Notes: generated by a model from the letters alone, not told the origin. Positions 1 through 12,025 are shown, counted from the first letter of the stretch. The stretch: 64,000 nt of DNA from Rana temporaria (GCF_905171775.1 NC_053489.1:330804089-330868088), one strand, 5' to 3'. Program-made: numbers and translations.

Positions 1-1624
1 CAAGCCCATGTGCTCTTACAATATAAATTGTCACCCAGCATGCAATGGGGCACCTCTCCTGCTAATTGCCCAAGGCTGTATCCATGCTCTATCCTGCTGG
101 GTTTCCTCCTACTGTCTGATATGATTCATCACTATTGGATCAGTGTGAAATTCTCTAAGACAGCATGAATCAGCATCAGAACCAACTAACCAGACCTCAT
201 TGATCAATCACTGCTCTCTGTTAAGCAGACAGCACCTATATTTGCCTGTCTGCTTCTCTGTTAAGCAGAGAAGCCAGAAATTATATACACTCTCACCTAG
301 GAGGGTGCTACACAAGGTAATTTTTTGGTACAATGTTACTTCTTAGATCAGGCTGATTTTGATTGTTGAATTACTGCTGACCCATGTGTAATTTGTTCAT
401 CTTTTACACCTGAGGATAAGCATAGCTATCACTTTCTTTGAGGTGGATATCATTCTACCTATTTAGTGTTTTATATTTATAAGTGGTTGAAGGGGATTTT
501 GATGTCAACTATATCTTTGTTTTTGTCTTGATGAGCTCTTCAATCTTAGAACATGCACTTTAACTTCAACCCCTGATCTAATGCAATATTATATCTACAT
601 GAATTTAGAGTTTGGGTAAGCATGCCTCTTCTTTTACAAGCTTGAAAAGGTGGGCATAATCAGTATACCTATAACTGGTCTATACAAATGCAGTGATAGG
701 CCTTGTGGAAGTTAATACTTTTCTTTTCTCTCTGGCTACTATAGTTTACTTGGTCTTTGTATTTGAACATGAGAGTTATCCTCCCATGGTCCGGTTATCC
801 TTCCATGATCTTGTGAGATCATTAACTTTTCCTTCCATAAACACTCAGCATATTATACTGTATCCACGTTGGGTTAGTATCTTTCTGTTTCCAAAATGAT
901 GGATTAATATGTAATATTGAAGACATAAATGAGTTTTTCATGAGAAAAGTAATGAATTCTGTATGATCATTTTCAGATAAAATGTGATAATCTTACCTGT
1001 ACCAACAATTTAGTAATATGTTGAATTGTTTAGTGTGATTCATGATCTTTACTTATTTTGTTATAGATTTGTTTTTAATTACCTGTAATTTACCTATTTG
1101 AATATGCTGAATTCTGTTAGTCTGTTGGTCCAGAGGAAACACATTTTGTGGGTGTTCACATTGTCCTGGTGCTCCAGGGCCTTCAAAAGTGTGATAGGTA
1201 GTGAGGAAATTAGATGGAAATTAGATGTGTAATTTATGCTCCTAGAATGCCTGAACGGGCTACTTGGATGTTGGGCCTCTGTATGTGGCCAGGCTATGAA
1301 AAAGTCTCACACATGTGGTAGTGCCATACTCAGGAGGAGTAGCAGAATGTGTTTTTGGGTGCAGTTGCAAGTATGCATGTGCCGTGTGAGAAAAATAACC
1401 TGTTAATATGACAATTTTGTTGAAAAAAATACTTAATTTTGCAAAGAATTGTGGAGAAAATTACAACTTCAAAAAACTCACCATGCCTCTTACTAAATAT
1501 CTTGGAATGTCTACTTTCCAAAAAAGGGGCATTTGGCGGGATAACTGTACTGTCTTGACATTTCAGGGCCTCAAGAAATGAGATCAGTACATCAGGTGTG
1601 ATACCACCAATATAAAGCTTGTTT
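1..1624. other. AT-rich intergenic DNA, no gene seen
   Basis: No open frame in this stretch resembles a known protein and no repeat family was recognised with confidence. A small inverted repeat lies at about 215-275: GCAGACAG is followed 13 bases later by its complement CTGTCTGC, and CTCTGTTAAGCAGA occurs twice around it. A 105-codon minus-strand frame (1,330-1,647) has no motif I recognise and runs into the repeat remnant that follows. Confidence 0.5.
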
Positions 1625-1759
1625 TGTGTGAAAAAAAAGGAAAACATTTCATATTGGTACAGTGTTGCATGACTGAGTATTCAAAGTGTGAGAGAATTGA
1701 AAGCTGAAAATGTATATGGACAGGAAGGGGTTTTAAGTGCCTAGAAGGTAAATGGTTAA
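1625..1759 (-). repeat. Diverged end of a TTAACCACTTC-type element
   Basis: This stretch aligns by eye with 19,445-19,576: both share 'ggtacagtgt', 'gctgaaaatgtatatggaca / gttgaaaattggcttgggca', 'ggaagg', 'aagtgcctag / aagtgcctgg' and end in ATGGTTAA or AAGTGGTTAA. It is therefore the terminal part of the same dispersed family, reading into the element on the minus strand. The other end was not located. Confidence 0.6.
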
Positions 1760-2808
1760 AGATTCTGTAGACGCCGCAGATTCCGTACTGAATAGAGGAT
1801 CTTAAGCAGAGGGAGAGAGGGCTGTGCAGCCATCAGATAAATCATCGCCCCTGGCCTCAGGAGCAGAGCCAATCAAGCCTTGTGGCTGCTGTGTTGGAGC
1901 TGTGGCCATCTTGGATTCAGGCTGGGCATACTGAGTGAATGGTGGTGGCTAAGACAGAGCATCCAACCATATGTGGAGCAGTGGCATCGGCTGAGTATCT
2001 TGAGAACAAGGAGAGCTCCAGTGGCTCACAGGGAAGGCTGTTGTGGGCCAGTATCAGCAGCCATGCCATGGAGCTTCTCAGCTAAGTGGCAATTTTGCTG
2101 GAAAAAATATATTAAAACCTAAATATAATAATATATTGAAAAAATATAATAAAATGTAAATATAATAATATAATAAAACCTATATAATAGAATCAATGCA
2201 TACAATCTTTGCATTACACAAATAATTAATTAATTATTTTGTATTTGTATTAATTTATATATCCTAATATATGCATATACAATTCTCCAATACATGTATT
2301 ATGTAAAACAATTAAAATCATATAAAACCATGATTATTTTATCCTAATGAAATAAAAGTAAACATTAAAAAATATATAAATGAATCTCCCTATATTAATA
2401 AATAACTACCACAAAAGAAACCAATTAATTTAACACATATCCTGCCAGAGAGTGCAATAACATTTATAAATATTTTCTAATAATCACTAATAAAATAATT
2501 TACGTCTAATTGTTTTTTATTCAAACCATTAGGGCTTAATGAGTTCAGTAAATATATCCATGTTGTCTCTTTTTAGAGCCTTCTCTCACTCAGTTCGAAC
2601 CTCTCCAATTTGAGAGGATGCTGTCAACTTCCCAAAATTGCAGAAGTGACAGGTTCTTCCCATGCTCCTTTCTAAAATGTAAGGATACATTGTGATATTT
2701 GTATTCTTTTTGGATATTGGTTATATGTTCTGCAATACGCAAAAAAGGATACAAATATTGCTGGCAGCTGATCTTGGTATGAATAACCAAATGTGTGACC
2801 GGGTATGC
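1760..2808. other. Intergenic, including a very AT-rich block
   Basis: A moderately GC-rich stretch (1,860-2,100) is followed by a low-complexity AT block (2,105-2,540) made largely of AATATA/TAATA words. Nothing coding was recognised. The 80-codon frame at 1,880-2,122 is tryptophan- and arginine-rich with no recognisable domain. Confidence 0.5.
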
Positions 2809-3340
2809 AGTTAAAGGATAAGTTCACCTTTTACATGTTACAAATCCCCCGCCCCCCGCACCTCTCTGGCTCCCTGCTTTTACAGGAAGGGGGGGATCTT
2901 CTCCTCCCCCACTCTTTGCCAGAATCTACACTCATTCATTCACAGAGTTTTGAGAATTTTAAACTACAAGATACAGCAGCCTTTGTGGCTGTTTAGAACT
3001 GTGATAGTACATTGATGCTTCCTGCAAATATGTAACTATTTGGCTATACGATGAACAGCCTAACAGCTTACGCACAGAGACTGGTTAGCTCTTGGTGTGT
3101 GGTGCTCAGGCTCGATAAACTGGGGATATACAAACAGATACCTCTGCATCTGCTACTAGGATTACCGGCAGGGAATGGAGCCCATCCTTGCTCCTGTAAT
3201 GGCTCAGCAGAGAAAATGGGATTCCCCTGATTCCGCACATCTGAGAGATCCTAGAAGGGTGAACAGAGTGGCAACCTCAGCCTGGACTCTGCCCCCTAGA
3301 GTTTAGTCATGGTGATAGAGATCACGTGTGTGTGTGGGGA
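2809..3340 (+). repeat. Partial TTAAAGG-type MITE, left end only
   Basis: The sequence opens with TTAAAGGATAAGTTCACCTTT. This has the same TTAAAGG start as the TTAA-flanked elements at 22,295, 26,498 and 9,103. No matching inverted end was found before the LINE insertion at 3,442, so this is a fragment or the right end has diverged beyond recognition. Confidence 0.4.
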
Positions 3341-3419
3341 GTATATAAGCATCAGCGGTAGTCACTCAATTAATGTGGAGGGTAGCAGGTGCATATAGTT
3401 ACTCATGATTGCTGTATGT

Positions 3420-3441
3420 TTAAAAAAATATAGGTCATTGA
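3420..3441. repeat. Left target-site duplication of LINE 3,442-6,763
   Basis: A 22-bp A-rich word, TTAAAAAAATATAG followed by (G/A)TCA(T/A)TGA, recurs at 6,764-6,785 with 20 of 22 identities. It directly flanks the LINE on both sides, as expected for target-primed reverse transcription. Confidence 0.85.
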
Positions 3442-6400
3442 ACACAAACGATCCCTGACTGTGTCAACACTATCGGATGTGTCTAGGGCACGATCACAAC
3501 TCAGAGAACTGTATGAGGCCTCTGCACGTACGTATGCAGATAAGCTCGCTTTCCATCAATATAAATTTCAAGATAAATTTGGTCGATCGCTGGCTCGCTC
3601 CCTACATCCAAAAGGATCTTCTGCTTTTATGCCCCACATTCGGGGGGCGCAGGGAGAGTTGATCTCCTCACGACTAAGATGGCTGAGGAATTCAGGGACT
3701 TTTATCAATCCCCTTGTACTGGGGTGGATGACCAATTGTCCTATGTCTCGGATACCGCGCTTCCTACACTAGATGCTGACAGCATTGCTGATCTGGAAGC
3801 CCCTATCACGGAAGATGAGGTCACCAAAGCCATTGCGGGTATGCCGAGTGGAAAGAGCCCGGGCCCAGATGGCTTCACTCCCAAGTTTTATAAACTATTT
3901 TCCGCCCTTCATGCGCTCTTTCTTACTAAGGTGTTCAACTCTTTGACAGGGGGCTCAATATTTCCCCCGCAAACACTTAAGTCCCACATCTACCTCATTC
4001 CAAAGCCGGGCAAAGACCCTACTCTTTACGCTAAGACCGATTTCTTTGATTGGTGTCGATTTGAAAGTCGATTTTAAAGTCTTTGCTAAAATACTGGCAA
4101 ATAGGCTACAACCACTGTTGCCAGGGATAATACACCTAGATCAGGTTGGCTTTGTGAGTGGCCATGAGGCTAGGGACAATACCCTAAAGACCCTTCTTTT
4201 AACTGATTATGCCCGGTCTCACGATGTCCCATTATGCCTTCTAACGGTTGATGCTGAGAAGGCATTCGACCGAGTGGACTGGCAGTTCCTTCGACTATCC
4301 CTGCAACAAATAGGCTTGGGACCTAATATGGTAGCGAGAATAATGTCCCTTTACTCTTCTCCATCTGCTATGGTTAGATTGAATGGCTCTCTATCTCCGG
4401 CCTTCTCTATATCTAACGGGACGCGACAGGGATGCCCACTGTCCCCCCTCCTCTATGTTCTTACAATGGAACATCTAGCCATTGCCCTACGTAACAATCC
4501 CTCGGTCCAGGGCATAACGATTGGACCCACCCATACTAAACTCGCCCTTTTTGCAGACGATCTGCTCTTGTTCGTGACGCACCCACATACATCCTTACCC
4601 TCGGTGTTGCAGGAGTTTCAGAAATTTGGAGCAGTTAGCAATTTCAAGGTGAACTACACTAAATCGGAAATCCTTAACGTCTCTTTGTCCAAGTCGGACC
4701 TACGGAGACTATCGACTACTTTCTCCTTCAAAACTGGTTCTTCCTCCATCAGGTATCTCGGAATTCAAATTCCGGCCGATCCATCCCAACACTTTTCCCT
4801 GAACTATACCCCCCTATTTCTTAGGACCCAATCAGATTTAATCACTTATGCTTCCAAACGGCTCTCATGGCTAGGTAGAGTGAACACCCTGAAAATGGAT
4901 GTTCTTCCTAGGTTCCTATATTTGTTTCAAACCATTCCTATTCATATACCTAATTCGTACTTCAAGAAGCTGCGCCAGATGTTCTCCAAATTTATTTGGA
5001 ATGCTGCCCGGCCCAGAATACGATATGAAACATTATGTCTCCCAAAGGCTAGGGGGGAGCTGGAGCCCTGGACGCCTCCTTGTACCATAAGGCTGTGGTG
5101 CTCAATCGTATACTGGATTGGTTCCACCACTTTTCAACCAAGCTATGGGTTCAGTTGGAAAGCCACATGAACCAAGTTGAACTCTCCGCTCTCCCATGGA
5201 CCTCACCCACGGTTCGGGGGGGTTTGGGCCCTCCCGGCGACCTCACCCTTCAAACAATCCGGATTTGGGATCGCTTGCGATCCAGAAGGGGCTTGTCGAA
5301 CCACGTGGGGCCTATGACTCCCTTCTTTGGGACCCCGGCCTTTCCGCCAGCCATGTCCGTAACAAGATTCGGACCATGGCGAAAGGAGGATCATAGGAGA
5401 CTAGCCCAGGTCCTTCGAGCAGACCCCACTTTGAGGACTGATACCCCTACCGATCCGACCTCCCGATACCCCATGCAGTGGCTTCAGAGGCAACAGATTA
5501 CTTCCTACATTCGAACTTTCCCATTCATTTCGGACATCCTTGCTGAGCCGACGGGGTTTGAGGCACTGCTTCTGCAGGCGGAACCTCCAAAGCATGTGGT
5601 ATCTCAACTCAACTCCCTGTTGCATAGTATGTTCTCCCCTGACCCCCCGCCGTTTACGGTGGCCTGGGAGACAGACCTACGTACCTACGTCACAGTATCT
5701 CCCTTATTGACTGGAAGAAGTGTTTTATCCTGACACACAAACTATCCTTGGCCACTAAGACCCAGGAGAAAGGGTTCAAGTTGCTAACGAGATGGTACAG
5801 ATGCCCATCAAATATCAACCATTTCAATTTGGCAGTGCCGGATACCTGCTGGCGGTGTCTTAGATCCCGGGGGAACCATGCTCCACATCTGGTGGGAGAG
5901 CCCTCCTGTGCAGGGGTTCTGGCAGCGGATTTTAAAACTATACTGCAAACTAATGGAGACCTCTATTCACCCTTCCCCTGAGATGGCTCTCTTGTCTATA
6001 CTTCCTGGCACGTTCAAATCCATCAAAAATGATGCACTACCACACTTCCTGGCGGCGGCAAGAGTGGTGATCCCCTGCCATTGGAGATCGGTAACCATGC
6101 CTTCCCTGGGGGACTGGGCTGTTGAAGTGGACCACATAAGGGACCTTGAGCGTCTGTTGGCGGAAGAGGGTGGTAAAAACGAACAGTTTTCTCTTACCTG
6201 GACTTCATGGTCCATGTTTCGATACTCTTCTGAGTTTATCTCTTGGGCCGAGTGTGGCCTGGATGATGGGGCCCTGGTAACCATGATGGAGTGATTCTTG
6301 TCCCTCGATTCTTGTCCCCTATCTCTATGCCCCCCTCCTGTCTGCCCCTGCTTCCTTTCCTTTTCTTGATCTCTAAATACATCCATATGAATTCATTGAG

Positions 6401-6763
6401 CTTAAGTACCATGGCTTTGACCCGCTTATTGTTACTGATTCGTTATGTGACCATATATGTCTTATTTTACATGTAGGTTCATGTATAATCCCTCCTAATG
6501 TGCCGCGTGCGGTGGAACACTGACCCCCTTACTAAAGTGAGGGGGGTGACTACAATCAATGTTTCTTTTATATATGCGTGGTTAGCTAAATCGAACGGCC
6601 TTGCGGTGGTCCACGTACGCATGCCTACGTTCCTTGTAACTTAGACGTTCTTTTGTTGTGTCAACTACGATGTCTAATTTGGATGTAATAGCATTCACTG
6701 TATGTATTGTTTGAGATGTTTTCTGTCTTTCTGTTTCTCTTTAACAAATAAAATAAGATTGAA
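3442..6763 (+). mobile_element. L1/Tx1-like LINE, 5'-truncated
   Basis: This is a non-LTR retrotransposon lacking ORF1 and the endonuclease half of ORF2. It begins in the linker before the reverse transcriptase and ends with a 3' UTR holding AATAAA at 6,747-6,752 and an A-rich tail. A 22-bp direct repeat flanks it (3,420-3,441 and 6,764-6,785). 5' truncation is typical of LINE insertion. The coding region is broken into several frames, so it is a dead copy. Confidence 0.93.
3461..6294 (+). pseudogene. LINE ORF2 remnant: reverse transcriptase and C-terminal domain
   Basis: Intact L1-type ORF2 nicks DNA and copies LINE RNA at the nick; here only the RT half survives. Reading across frames from 5' to 3': a linker (3,461-3,660); a second frame holding KSPGPDGFTPKFYK and LIPKPGKD (3,679-4,040); after a frameshift the RT core in one 374-codon frame (4,046-5,170) with DQVGFVSGHEARDN, LLTVDAEKAFDRVDW, GTRQGCPLSPLLY and the catalytic FADD at 4,550-4,561; then YLGIQI and the thumb. 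Further frameshifts near 5,090 and 5,740 lead into a C-terminal region with CWRC and HIWWE residues and a final frame (5,878-6,294). At least four frame breaks make it non-functional, although the RT active-site residues are unchanged. Confidence 0.92.
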
Positions 6764-6785
6764 TTAAAAAAATATAGATCAATGA
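6764..6785. repeat. Right target-site duplication of LINE 3,442-6,763
   Basis: This is the partner of 3,420-3,441 and differs at two positions. Its A-rich start merges with the LINE tail, so the exact boundary could shift by a few bases. Confidence 0.8.
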
Positions 6786-6929
6786 GCATGATGAAAGCAG
6801 ATGCCGGCTCTTACACATTAAAAATTATAGGTGTAAGAAGAAGCACTTACGTTTTTTTGTTTTGTTTTGCTTTTTAAGATATGTTTACATATTGATTCTA
6901 AAGACACTACACAAAAAAGAGGTTTGCAC

Positions 6930-7742
6930 TCAACAAACATTAAACAATAAACATTATTAAAATTACATCAAACACCTCTCACGTGATACTAAATACATAG
7001 TCACAGCAAATTATATAGACATCTAAATTTCAAGCCAAGTAAGCAAGGCAAGCATAACCAAAGAAAATGAGACAGCTATCATATTGACTTTGGAGTAAGA
7101 GCCAAAGGACTATCTATCCATCTGTCCCAAATGTTGTGAAATGTTTTTGCACTTTTCTGAGTCTCGAATGTGAATTTATACAGAGAATCATTGACTTGTT
7201 TCAGCCAGAGGAACTTTGTTGGGGATTGTGATCCCTTCCATGATAATGGACTTCCTTGCATAGAAATGCAAGATGCAAGGCAGTCTCTTGTGAGGGAATA
7301 GGCAGATCACCAAAAATGCCTAAAAGGCAGTTCTTGGGATTCACAATGTTTGGCAGGCCCAGTGCAAAGGAAACAATGGAGCCTATAACTATCCAGAAGT
7401 TCTGGATTATGGGACAGTTCCAGAAGCAATGTAAAAATCAGCAGGATAGCTGCAGCCTCAAAAACACTCAGCTGAGGCGGATAACCCCATTTTAAATAAC
7501 CTGGCAGAAGTAATGTGGGAGAGGTGAACATTTTTGAGTTGTATAATGAGGTCCCGAGAGGATATGACTGAGGATTTATGTGTCACTAAATTCAGACCAG
7601 TCAGCCTCTGTGAAATGTCCAGGGAGGCCCACATTGTCTGAGTAACCCAAAACCTGGGGTTGCAGTCTGTGGTAAGGGCAGCAAAATACATGGAGATAAG
7701 TTTGGTAGGATCAGGGTCCCTTAACATTTTCTCCAGAGACGT
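6930..7742 (-). pseudogene. L1-like LINE fragment: ORF2 C-terminus and 3' region
   Basis: The reverse complement of about 7,390-7,450 encodes HCFWNCPIIQNFWIVIG, the Cys/His plus aromatic motif found at the C-terminus of L1-type ORF2. The full-length copy at 57,101-63,931 has HIWWSCPIAQQFW at the equivalent place. Downstream on the minus strand the frame continues (FALGLPNIVNPKNC, then GDLPIP) before breaking up, and an AT-rich 3' region follows down to about 6,930. Only the last part of the element is present. Its upstream side is cut by the foldback element starting at about 7,743. The exact 3' end is uncertain. Confidence 0.75.
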
Positions 7743-8971
7743 TGTTCTGCCGAATAAGTTCCACCTGGCAGATAAGTACGAACCTCAAACGAGCCTCCGA
7801 ACATATCCGAACATGTAAAGCTGAGAGTCGGCTCTACACAGTACATTCGCAATGACTATTACACATGTCGCACCCTCTCGATGCTAGTGCTACACTGCAA
7901 GGGGTGGGGATGATGTTAGCAATAAAGTGCACGTCTTAGTGGGGCGTGTTAAAACAAATGAAGGGTTGGTTTTGCAATGTCGATGGGTGGATTTTGCTAA
8001 GACGTGTATGTAGTGAAGTCATATATATATTGGAGTCCGGAGTAGATAATTGATATTTAGGTGTTAGTATGATGACTATAAATTATGTTGTTGCGCAGCA
8101 ACACACCAGGCTCTCCAGAGAGTGCATTTATTTGACTTCCAATATAGAATAAAGTCCAAATTCCACAGATGATACAAATCCAACAGAGTAATTAAAAGTC
8201 CCATCTGACCAGATCAGCTCTAGACATGTGTCATACCCAGAGAATACACAGAGAATATTCTGATCCCTTCTAGACCTGTGCCATATTCATACAGAGAATA
8301 TACAGAGAATATTCTCAGTGACAAGTCTCAAATACTGGTCTCACACTGGAGGGAGGGGTTCTTCCAGGTCAACCAAATGTTTCCCTGAATGAATACCCCC
8401 TCAAGTCTAATTACCATCAATAAATACTTCCTTATGTATGTAAACAATTTACCCTTTGAGGTTACCAGGCCATCTCACACACCTAGGTAGTCTTAGATAA
8501 TATTAACACATCAAATGGTCTTCTGTACCTTTGATATGTTAGAATTCAGCTGGCTTGGACAGTTCAACTGGATTCCTAGTCAATATGGTAATGTAATACA
8601 ATATATTGTGCCATACATACCTACACATATATATATATTAATATTACAACAGTGTACTTTATTGGTAAATCACCCCCGCCCCTTGCAGCTGCCCATCAAC
8701 ATTGCAAAACCCGCCCATCAACACGCACCGCTAAGATGTGTACTTTATTGGTAAAATCACCCCCGCCCCTTGCAGAGTAGCACTAGCATTGGGGAGCGTG
8801 CGGCATGTGTGATAGTGATTGTGCATGTGCAGTGTAGAGCTGACTCTCAGCTCCACATGTTCAGCTATTTTCGGAGACTCGGTTGAGGTTCGTACTGCGC
8901 AAGTGCTGCACCTGCGCAGTACAGGGGGGTCCTAATTCGTTGGGGGGACATTTTCGGCAGGACAATGGCAC
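7743..8971. mobile_element. Foldback element with long inverted arms
   Basis: The left arm (about 7,743-8,000) and right arm (about 8,640-8,971) are inverted copies of one another. Shared words include TTCTGCCGAA/TTCGGCAGGA, GTACGAACCTCAA(A/C)CGAG, AACATGT(A/G)(A/G)AGCTGAGAGTC, GCTAGTGCTAC and CAAGGGG(T/C)GGGG. The right arm contains an extra internal repeat (GTGTACTTTATTGGTAAA twice, at about 8,650 and 8,738). The middle (8,040-8,640) is not inverted and holds no transposase frame. This structure fits a non-autonomous DNA element; the superfamily was not determined. Confidence 0.7.
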
Positions 8972-9102
8972 TTGAACTAGGATTGTCCAGAGAACCAAAC
9001 TGCGCACAGACAGCATGTCTGAGCTGGTAGTAGTAAAACAAATATTTGCGTAGTAAGTCAATGTGCAGTTGATAAAAGGACATACATCCTTATGTAGAAC
9101 GC

Positions 9103-9454
9103 TTAAAGGGGTTGCAGAGTTTTTTTTTTTTCGAAATAGGTTCCTTTAAGCTAGTTCATTGTTGGTTCACTTACCTTTCCTTCAATTTCCCTTCTAAATG
9201 TTTTTTTTTCTTTGTCTGAATTTCTCACTTCCTGTTTCTCCTCAGTAAGCTTTCCACCATCATCCGAGCGGTGGATAGTCAGCCAGAACAGCTTACTGAA
9301 CAGCTTACTGAGGAAGTGAGGAATTTAGACAAAGAAAACAAAGAAAAAAAACATTTAGAAAGGAAATTGAAGGAAAATGTAAGTGAACCAACAATGCACC
9401 AGCATAAAGGAACCGATTTAGAAAATAAAAAACATACCTTTACAACCCCTTTAA
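9103..9454. mobile_element. Palindromic MITE flanked by TTAA
   Basis: The ends are TTAAAGGGGTTGCAGAG (9,103 onward) and CTTTACAACCCCTTTAA (to 9,454). The inverted similarity continues inward for over 100 bp, for example TTGGTTCACTTACCTTTCC against its complement near 9,375. The only long frame inside (9,271-9,480) comes from the palindrome and is not taken as a gene. TTAA on both sides is compatible with a piggyBac-like target site, but TTAA is itself palindromic and could belong to the terminal repeat. Confidence 0.75.
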
Positions 9455-9601
9455 GTATTTATACTCACAGTTGGACTTAACATTTCAGTCACAAAAGTAT
9501 TTTTTTTTATCTTTCTTGTCTTCTAAGAAAAGTTTCTTCCCTAAAAAAATTCTAAAAACACTAAAGGTTATTGGGGAATAGGTTACAGTTGTTGTTGCTG
9601 T

Positions 9602-10382
9602 TAGACATGGGCACCGTCAATAATTTTTTTTTCAATCCAAATTAAATTTCGGACACATATTACGAAATACGAACTAACGGGCTACAAACAAACCCGGCAG
9701 GAACTCAGCGCAGAACAGGGATGGTGGGAGCCCCTCATAATGAGCACAGCACAGGGATGGTGGGAGCCCCTCATAATGAACACAGCAGGGGCACAGTCCC
9801 AGGAGGAAGTCAGCACAGCACAGGGATGGTATGAAATCCTCATAATGAGCACAGCACAGGGATGGTGGGAGCCCCTCATAATGAGCACAGCCTCAGGAGG
9901 AAGTCAGCACAGCACAGGGATGGTGGGAGCCCCTCATAATGAGCACAGCAGGGGTACAGCCCCAGGAGGAAGTCAGCATAGCACAGGGATGGTGGGAGCC
10001 CCTCATAATGAGCATAATGAGGCAACGACTGCCATATGGACAAAGGTATTTTTAGCTTTTTAAATACATCATAACGAATGTTCGTAAATGTTATAAAAAG
10101 TAAACAAACCTAATGAAAATCCATATTCAATCCAAATTGAATTTTGGACACGACTTCCTGGGTTTGCTAATTCATCATAACGAATGTTCATAATTGTTAC
10201 GAAAAGTTAACGAACATTTGACCCGTTCTGTAAGAAATTCAGATCCGAAATTCGTCAACGAAATTTCGTATTTCATAAAATTCGGAAGCACAACAATTCG
10301 GATTTCGGATGCTTCCGAATGTACGAATTTTCGGAAATTCGTACGAATTTTCAATTTGTACGAAACGTACTGCACATGTCTA
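9602..10382. mobile_element. TIR element TAGACATG...CATGTCTA containing a minisatellite
   Basis: The left end TAGACATGGGCAC and right end TGCACATGTCTA are inverted copies. Interior sequence near both ends is rich in TTCGTA/TACGAA words (for example 10,080-10,350), typical of a long AT-rich palindromic element. A tandem array (9,690-10,020) sits inside. No transposase frame is present, so it is non-autonomous. A fragment with the same kind of start (TAGACACGTGCAAAAC) lies at 46,285. Confidence 0.6.
9690..10020 (+). repeat. Minisatellite, GGGATGGTGGGAGCCCCTCA units
   Basis: About six tandem copies of a unit built on 'cagcacagggatggtgggagc' plus 'ccctcataatgagcacag' are visible, starting near 9,718, 9,756, 9,826, 9,857, 9,917 and 9,983. 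Some units are extended by 'gggcacagtcccaggaggaagtc' into a longer variant. The repeat leaves both strands open, which explains the 107-codon plus frame and 68-codon minus frame. Confidence 0.85.
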
Positions 10383-10469
10383 GTTGATGTTGCTATATAC
10401 AAAGTGCGGGCAAGACAATATGTGTTTTTTTAACTATGAAGGTAATTGTGAAACTAGTGTGATATATAG

Positions 10470-10640
10470 TAGCTCACAAAGTGAGTACACCCCTCACATT
10501 TTTGTAAATATTTTATTGTATCTTTTCATGTGACAACACTGAAGAAACAACACTTTGCTACATTGTAAAGCAGTGAGTGCACAGCTTGTATAACAATGTA
10601 AATATACTGTCCCCTCAAAAACAACTCAACACACAGCCAT
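10470..10640 (+). mobile_element. DNA-transposon fragment, GTGAGTACACCCCTCAC type
   Basis: The stretch from AGCTCACAAAGTGAGTACACC through TGACAACACTGAAGAAACAAC to ACACACAGCCA matches, from memory, a short interspersed DNA-transposon sequence widespread in fish and amphibians, which I believe is Tc1/mariner-related. It stops exactly where the TTAACCACTTC element begins at 10,640, so that element seems to have inserted into it or replaced its right half. Confidence 0.5.
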
Positions 10641-11203
10641 TAACCACTTCAGCCCCAGAGGATTTGGCTGCCAAAGGACTGGGCCACTTTTTGCAATTCG
10701 ACACTCCATCGCTTTAACTGACAATTGTGCGGTCGTGCGATATGGCTCCCAAACAAAATTGACGTCCTTTTTTTCCCACAAATAGAGCTTTCTTTTGGTG
10801 GTATTTGATGCGGTTTTTATTTTTTGCACTATAAACAAAAATAGAACGGAAATTTTGAAATATATATATATATATGTTTTACTTTTTGCTATAATAAATC
10901 TCCCCAAAAAATATATAAAAAAACACATTTTTTCCTTAGTTTAGGCCAATATGAATTCTTCTATATATTTTTTGTAAAAAAAAAATCGCAATAAGCGTGA
11001 TTGTTTGCGCAAAAGTTATAGCGTCTACAAAATAGGGGATAGTTTTATGGAATTTTTATTGTTATTTTTTTTATTAGTAATGACAGCAATCAGCGTTTTT
11101 TATCATGACTGCGACATTATGGCGGACATATTGGACACTTTTATTGCTATTTTGGGACCATTGTCATTTATACATTTATAAAAATGCACTGATTACTGTA
11201 TAA
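10640..11203 (+). mobile_element. TTAACCACTTC-type element, 3'-truncated copy
   Basis: It begins TTAACCACTTCAGCCCC and follows the complete copy at 53,176-54,495 closely for about 560 bp: shared 'actgggccactttttgcaat', 'tcgctttaactgacaattg', 'gctcccaaacaaaattg', 'cttttggtggtatttgat', 'gcaaaagttatagcgtct' and 'ttgggaccattg'. It contains an (AT)n run at about 10,859-10,876. The right end and its inverted repeat are missing. The 100-codon minus frame is a by-product of the repeat. Confidence 0.85.
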
Positions 11204-11282
11204 AGCTTAAAAGTGATCACAGTACAAAGGACAAAATACAAATTTTAAACCTAATACTTTGTACTGTAATCACTTTTAAGCT
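11204..11282. repeat. 26-bp-arm hairpin
   Basis: AGCTTAAAAGTGATCACAGT... (11,204-11,229) is repeated inverted at 11,257-11,282 with 25 of 26 identities and a 27-base loop. It lies at the point where the truncated TTAACCACTTC element ends. It could be a MITE core or an RNA hairpin; there is no evidence for transcription. Confidence 0.75.
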
Positions 11283-12025
11283 TTGTTGGTTTTTCAATAA
11301 ACCCACATTTACCTGCACTATTGGAGCACTTCCCTTTTTTCTCTTTGTTCCATGTTGTGGTTGATTGAGTTGCTGTTTGGAGTTTTTTCCATCGTGCCAT
11401 CCTCCAATCCTGAAAAGGATTCCTAGATTGGAAGTTACCTTACCGTCATCTGAGGACCACAGGGATATCCAGTGAATCCAGAGTCTCCTTTGAGGTCGGG
11501 ATATTTTTCAAACGAGTTGCCATCTGTGATCTGTTTGGTCCATCCAGAGTCTTCATACCAGTTGATGTGACTTGCCACTGGGATTTCACACTCTAACGAT
11601 CTGCCTAACAAGTAGATCCATTGGTTCTGGTAAGAGTAGTCTCCCTTACTCCTTTGCAAGAAGGTTTATGTGATGACCCTTATTGTTACACGTCTGGTTT
11701 CATCATCCCATGGCTTTATGAATGGACTTTTATGTGGACTTATTTATTTATTTTCACATTTGTTGCAACAAATTGAGGCATATCTCTTAATTTCAGCGCG
11801 ACATCTTAATTATACTACACATTTATATCCTTTTATTTTCCTCTGAGTAATATGGAGCAAAGGTGCTGTAAATTGTCCTTGGAGGTTGTGGAGGTTTGTG
11901 AAAAAGTCCTGTGGAGATCTTCAGCCCTAATTAAGGTCAAGGAGCAACTTGACCTATTTAGCAATATAGGTCAAAATATTAAGGTGAGGAGGTGGTGTGG
12001 CTGGTGACTGAGCACACAGTGGTGG
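11283..12025. other. Unclassified, repeat-like, no gene seen
   Basis: No recognised coding frame. The style (a 74-codon minus frame with no domain and a T-rich end near 11,740) suggests an old retroelement fragment, but no family was assigned. Confidence 0.4.

Noticed and set aside
9271..9480. Open frame with a charged, coiled-coil-like protein (EEVRNLDKENKEKKHLERK)
   Set aside because: It lies wholly in a palindromic MITE; the charged composition comes from A-rich inverted-repeat sequence.
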